A stretch of DNA of 64,000 nt from Rotaria sp. Silwood1 (taxonomy: Eukaryota > Rotifera > Eurotatoria > Philodinida > Philodinidae). Where the stretch lies: assembly GCA_905250075.1 (NCBI GenBank), contig CAJNOP010000875.1:1-64000 (forward strand), given 5' to 3'. The notes beneath the pieces were generated by a model, which made no database searches, was not told where the DNA came from, and saw only the letters and a program-made list of their open reading frames with translations. The position numbers and the translations under genes are program-made. This document shows, in pieces, positions 60,111 to 64,000 of the stretch (position 1 is the stretch's first letter; every line of letters starts with the position of its first letter).

Positions 60111-60729
60111 CTTACGAGGGAACGTTCCCAAGTGATTAAAAGCTTTTGAGCTCATATGTTGCCCATTAGGTAGGGAACCACTAGATTAGAGAAACCTCCA
60201 AAGGATTCGTGCCCATACTGAGATTTGACAGAGATATCGAATTTTTAGTGGATTTTTCCTGCTGAACCCTAGTTCTACAGCAAAATCATATTTTCGAATT
60301 TCGATCTGAAACTTTGCCCAAATGAAGGCTTTGATTAGAGTAGCTTATATAGAAAATTTCAGAAGTTTTGGACATTGCATTTCCAAGGTATCAATTTTTG
60401 AAAATATAGGCACTTTTCTATAGATAACATGGATACTTTGAAAGATTGATAGCTTGGAAATGCAATGTCCCAAAATTTTGAAATTTTTTATACAAGCTAC
60501 TCTGATCGAGGCCTTCATGTGGGCAAAGTTTCAGATCGAAATTCGAAAATATGATTTTGCTGTAGAACTAGGGTCCAGCAGGAAAAATCTACTAAAAATT
60601 CGATATCTCTGTCAAATCTCAATATGAGCACGAATCCTTTGAAGGTTTCTCTAATCTAGTGGTCCCCTACCTAATGAGTAACATATGAGCTCAAAAGCTT
60701 TTAATCACTTGGGAACGTTCCCTCGTCAG
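60111..60729. mobile_element. CTTACGAGG-type foldback element, copy 4
   Basis: 619 bp. It starts CTTACGAGGGAACGTTCCC and ends GGGAACGTTCCCTCGTCAG. The arms match almost base for base, for example AAGTGATTAAAAGCTTTTGA and its inverse near 60700, and TCTAGTGGT near 60655. The spacer at the centre (about 60395-60440) is short. A TAT trinucleotide lies directly outside both ends. Non-coding. This is the best-preserved copy in the window. Confidence 0.9.
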
Positions 60730-63074
60730 TATCGTTTGTCGTTAAACGAATATTGATGTAGTTGTAAGTATGTGAAGAGAACATTCAAAATCAAAGCGAT
60801 AGTTACATCCGTACTCTTCTATTTTTTGAGTCGTTCTAACAACTAAGGCATAGTTAAAAGCCATGTGATAATTAACAATTTGAGCAACTGTCAAAGCATG
60901 TCGTATGATTCTCATTCAGTCTTTCTCAATCGTAATATAACACCCGACCAAATGGTTCTCTACATTGTTTTCGAAAGCGCCGATCTTATTTTATCCTGAT
61001 GAATTTCGTTTTAGAAAATCGCTTATTAATATTGAATTTTAAAAACTTCAAATTAAAATTTTTTTTATTAATGGTTTATTATTTCTTATCAATTGTAAAA
61101 ATTTCACAAAGAAGCAAAAATGAATATATTAAAAAAAGGAAATTCATTATTATTTTTACTTTCAATATGATTATTATCAAACATAAAAAGTATTGTTCCA
61201 ATACTAAATTTAAACACTTCCCAAACTCCTGGCTCTCATCTTCAAGATAGTCTGTACATGTGTTACTCATTCTCTCTTTATACATTGGAAAATATCAACA
61301 ACCAATTATCACATGCAGAACAAAAGATAAAAATCGTCTGTATACATACTCTTATATCTAATTATCTGCACGTGTTTCGTTAATGTAAGAGAACTACTGA
61401 TCAATTCATCTTTCTCGTTCTCTCTTCTTACATTAATTAAAGGTATGATTCGTTATGTGTAGGAACAGAAAAGCATTTTCTATAGGCTCTTCTCTTTGAC
61501 TGCTTGTTTTTTTTTGCACTAGGATGAAAGAAAAGCAATATATGCATCAGTGATTATCACTTTAACAATGTGCTTTCTTCATATTATTTTTTGTTTTTTG
61601 CATGCATTTGGATTACAGTTAGTATATTCACTAGTTGTTTTTCAATTTCAACTATCGTTGGGCATTATTAAACGGTAACAAAAAATATAGTATTTACCTT
61701 TAGTCATCGCTATTTAGATGATATCCGCTCATGTCAGACCTTATCGTCCTCATCAATAAGATGATTTCGAATTCTTTCGTATTTTCATTTTGGTTATTAG
61801 GCGAAGAGATAAGCGCCTTAAGACCAAGCCGATAACACAGAAGATATCTCCTATTCTTTAAAACTTTTTTGAACGATCAAACTTAGCAATTTAGATCTTG
61901 TGTTCTACTTTTTGTGTACATATATTCTGTACAAAAGTTCCAGTCGACTCTTACTTTAAGCTTCAGTTTGCGTAGCTCAATCATCTACAACATTGTCTCA
62001 AATATTATAACCTTTGACATCATTTTCTCTGCAAACATGTGATAGAACGAAATAAACGAGATCTTTCCCTTTTTAATTCAAACAGAAGTAATACTTTCTA
62101 GAATAGACACAACATTTTCATGCTTCCGATAGCTGTTCCTTGGTCGAAATACCATTATAAATGATGATAGGTATTATCAATGTCTAGAAATAGGATGTAA
62201 ATAAGTATTTTTCTTCAAATTCTTACTAAACAGTTACTGTATTTTTAGTTTGTGTTCAAGATACTAGGAGCACTACGTATCCTTCAAGTTTTTTATCAGA
62301 AAAAAAAACAAAATTCCCATATCTAAAATGCCTTATTAGGCTTCAAATAAAAGAAAAATTATTTCTATCTATTATTCTTCGTTTGATTGGTGATATAACG
62401 ACTGTCTTTTGTTCTAGGAATAGTAATCTGTTTCTTTGAGAGTCTCTTCGGTTTCTGAATCAAATAACAACTCTATATGAATATCTATTCCTACGCTTTA
62501 TAAATTAATCAGCAATGCAAGAATATTTAAACGTAACGAAATAAAAAATATTAATCTGAACATCTCCTTGTTTTCAGACTGACAAATATTCCCGTAATCA
62601 AGAAAAGGTAGAGATAAGATGTACGCTTCTTTTGATCTAATTATGTTATAGCAACGATCCGAGAATCTTAGTATACAACGTAAAACTATAACAAGTATTC
62701 TATAATAATTTGCGCTGCATCGTAGTAAATTTTATTCTATTTTCGTAATCATCGTAAATATTTCCTCCAATAAAAAAACCCGATAGTTCTAGCTAAAAAT
62801 ACTACGAAGCACGACTTGCAGTTGAATCTTTTCGACTACTTGTTTTATTTTATTTTGATAGGTTATTATGTGTTTGCTATATGACTCTGATCTATTTGTT
62901 AGCCCTATTGATCTTCTATACAAAACTTCAGCAGGCTGAGAACTAAACTGTTTGTAAGGTAAAGGTCTTCCGTCCAAAAGTCGGAAAGATATTTCACACA
63001 TTATTGTTGCTTCATTGTGTTTCTGTGTGCTAGAGTATCGTCTTGTTGAAAGATGAAATCGTTGTGAAACATTT
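60730..63074. other. Intergenic, nothing recognised
   Basis: AT-rich sequence. Several short open frames lack splice sites, domains or coding character. No tRNA or inverted element was recognised. Confidence 0.5.
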
Positions 63075-63326
63075 TGTTACAGTGTATTGTAACTACATAT
63101 ACCTCGATTCTATCTATTCTCTCTTCTTTGATATTTTCGTTTCTGTTATTTCGTTTCTATTGCTCTTCTTTGTCCTTGATTAACCTTTCTATTCCTTTCT
63201 ACTTTTGTCCTTGTTTTTCATGTTCGTATATAAACGTTTGTTTTCTTAAAGAATAAACAGAGAGAGAATAAACCACATACGCACGTTAACTGTGTTCGTC
63301 GCTCTTCGTGAGCGTGAGCGCTAACA
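63075..63326 (+). mobile_element. Solo LTR (252 bp)
   Basis: It begins TGTTAC and ends TAACA, so the TG...CA ends lie within a 5-bp inverted TGTTA/TAACA. A perfect 5-bp target duplication CATTT flanks it at 63070-63074 and 63327-63331. Inside are a TATA-box-like TATATAAA (63227-63234) and two AATAAA signals (63252 and 63268) in the order expected for U3-R-U5. No retrotransposon coding region adjoins, so it is probably the product of LTR-LTR recombination. Confidence 0.8.
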
Positions 63327-64000
63327 CATTTTTTCACCGTTTTTCATTGCTACAGTTAAAATTTTACCGATTTATGGTTCACTATTAATCTCACCGTGTA
63401 GAAGTGTAAACTTCATCATTCAGTTTCTTGTAAGTATCATCAATGTAAGCACACTTCTGATCAGAAAAAAGATCTATCAGTTTTGTAACCACTCATTTTT
63501 TTTATAAGATTGTGAACGTAGATCTTCCTCATTCTAAGAATAATGATATGAAATGATTTTTATTAATTTACAAGCTGTACGGAAGTCTGTCTGCACTTAA
63601 ATAAAGGCTCATAGAAAAATCAAATAGAACTACAATAAATAATACTCGAGATAATTTAGAATGCTCTATATATCTCACAGTATGATTGTATTAGTTGATA
63701 CCTAATGAGTGACAGTATCTTAATAAAACCTTTTATACCATTTTTTAAGACAATTTTGCGTTACATATTATTAGGAAGAGCATTCGAAAATTGCTTCCTC
63801 TTGTGCACCAAAAACAAACGAAAATTAAAAACATCAACTATATTCAGACTATTCAATAATTCATCATAGAAAATAAATGCTAAACCAATTTGTTTTTTAT
63901 TTAGAGATTATTCATATTGCTTGTAATAATTTTTTCTACGTGGCAAACAAACAGTAGCAACGAAAATTGCTTGATTGGTCAAAAGGGTACACAAACACAT
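63327..64000. other. Intergenic, nothing recognised
   Basis: AT-rich sequence to the window end, with no recognised feature. Confidence 0.5.

Overview
The window reads as nuclear DNA of a small invertebrate animal, most likely a bdelloid rotifer (inference). It is strongly AT-rich. Its multi-exon metazoan genes have many 50-70 bp introns mixed with a few long ones, coding exons favour A/T-ending codons, and short non-autonomous transposons are everywhere. CCCACA-type arrays near the right end match the TGTGGG telomere unit I recall for bdelloids. No bacterial-type operons, CRISPR arrays or phage genes were seen.

Layout. 0-4 kb is gene-poor and holds a foldback element and a tRNA-Gly. 4.3-8.0 kb (-) is a MNT/MXD-type bHLH-zipper repressor. 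12.1-15.3 kb (-) is the chaperonin subunit CCT7, divergent from a rabenosyn-5-like gene (+, 15.7-19.9 kb). Three tRNA-Gly genes lie at 20.0-21.8 kb. 24.0-30.4 kb (-) is cullin-4 in 18 exons. 31.4-34.6 kb (-) is nephrocystin-1. 36.4-37.8 kb (-) is the AP-2 mu subunit, divergent from a USP4/11/15-type deubiquitinase (+, 38.3-41.0 kb). 42.9-46.4 kb (+) is PARN in 18 exons. 48.4-50.7 kb (+) holds a small unknown gene whose stop overlaps the start of an HMG-box reading frame, and these converge on a TTK/Mps1-like kinase (-, 50.7-52.0 kb). 52-64 kb has no intact gene. It carries degenerate telomere-like arrays, a decayed transposase-like frame next to a 100-N gap, a foldback element and a solo LTR.

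I rebuilt every gene model by hand from splice sites and reading-frame phase, and all named genes assemble without a frameshift. The genes do not form one pathway. They are ordinary cellular functions: protein folding, endocytosis (rabenosyn, AP2M1), ubiquitin (CUL4, USP), mRNA turnover (PARN), cilia (NPHP1), transcription (MNT) and spindle-checkpoint-type kinase signalling.

The most unusual content is the repeat fraction. One foldback family has about 613-624 bp copies that share only their ends, while the two arms inside each copy match closely. Several hAT-type mini-elements have recognisable 8-bp target duplications. One intron of CCT7 holds a palindrome built from a GGTTTCCG word. Three tRNA-Gly(GCC) copies share an unusual T-loop base.
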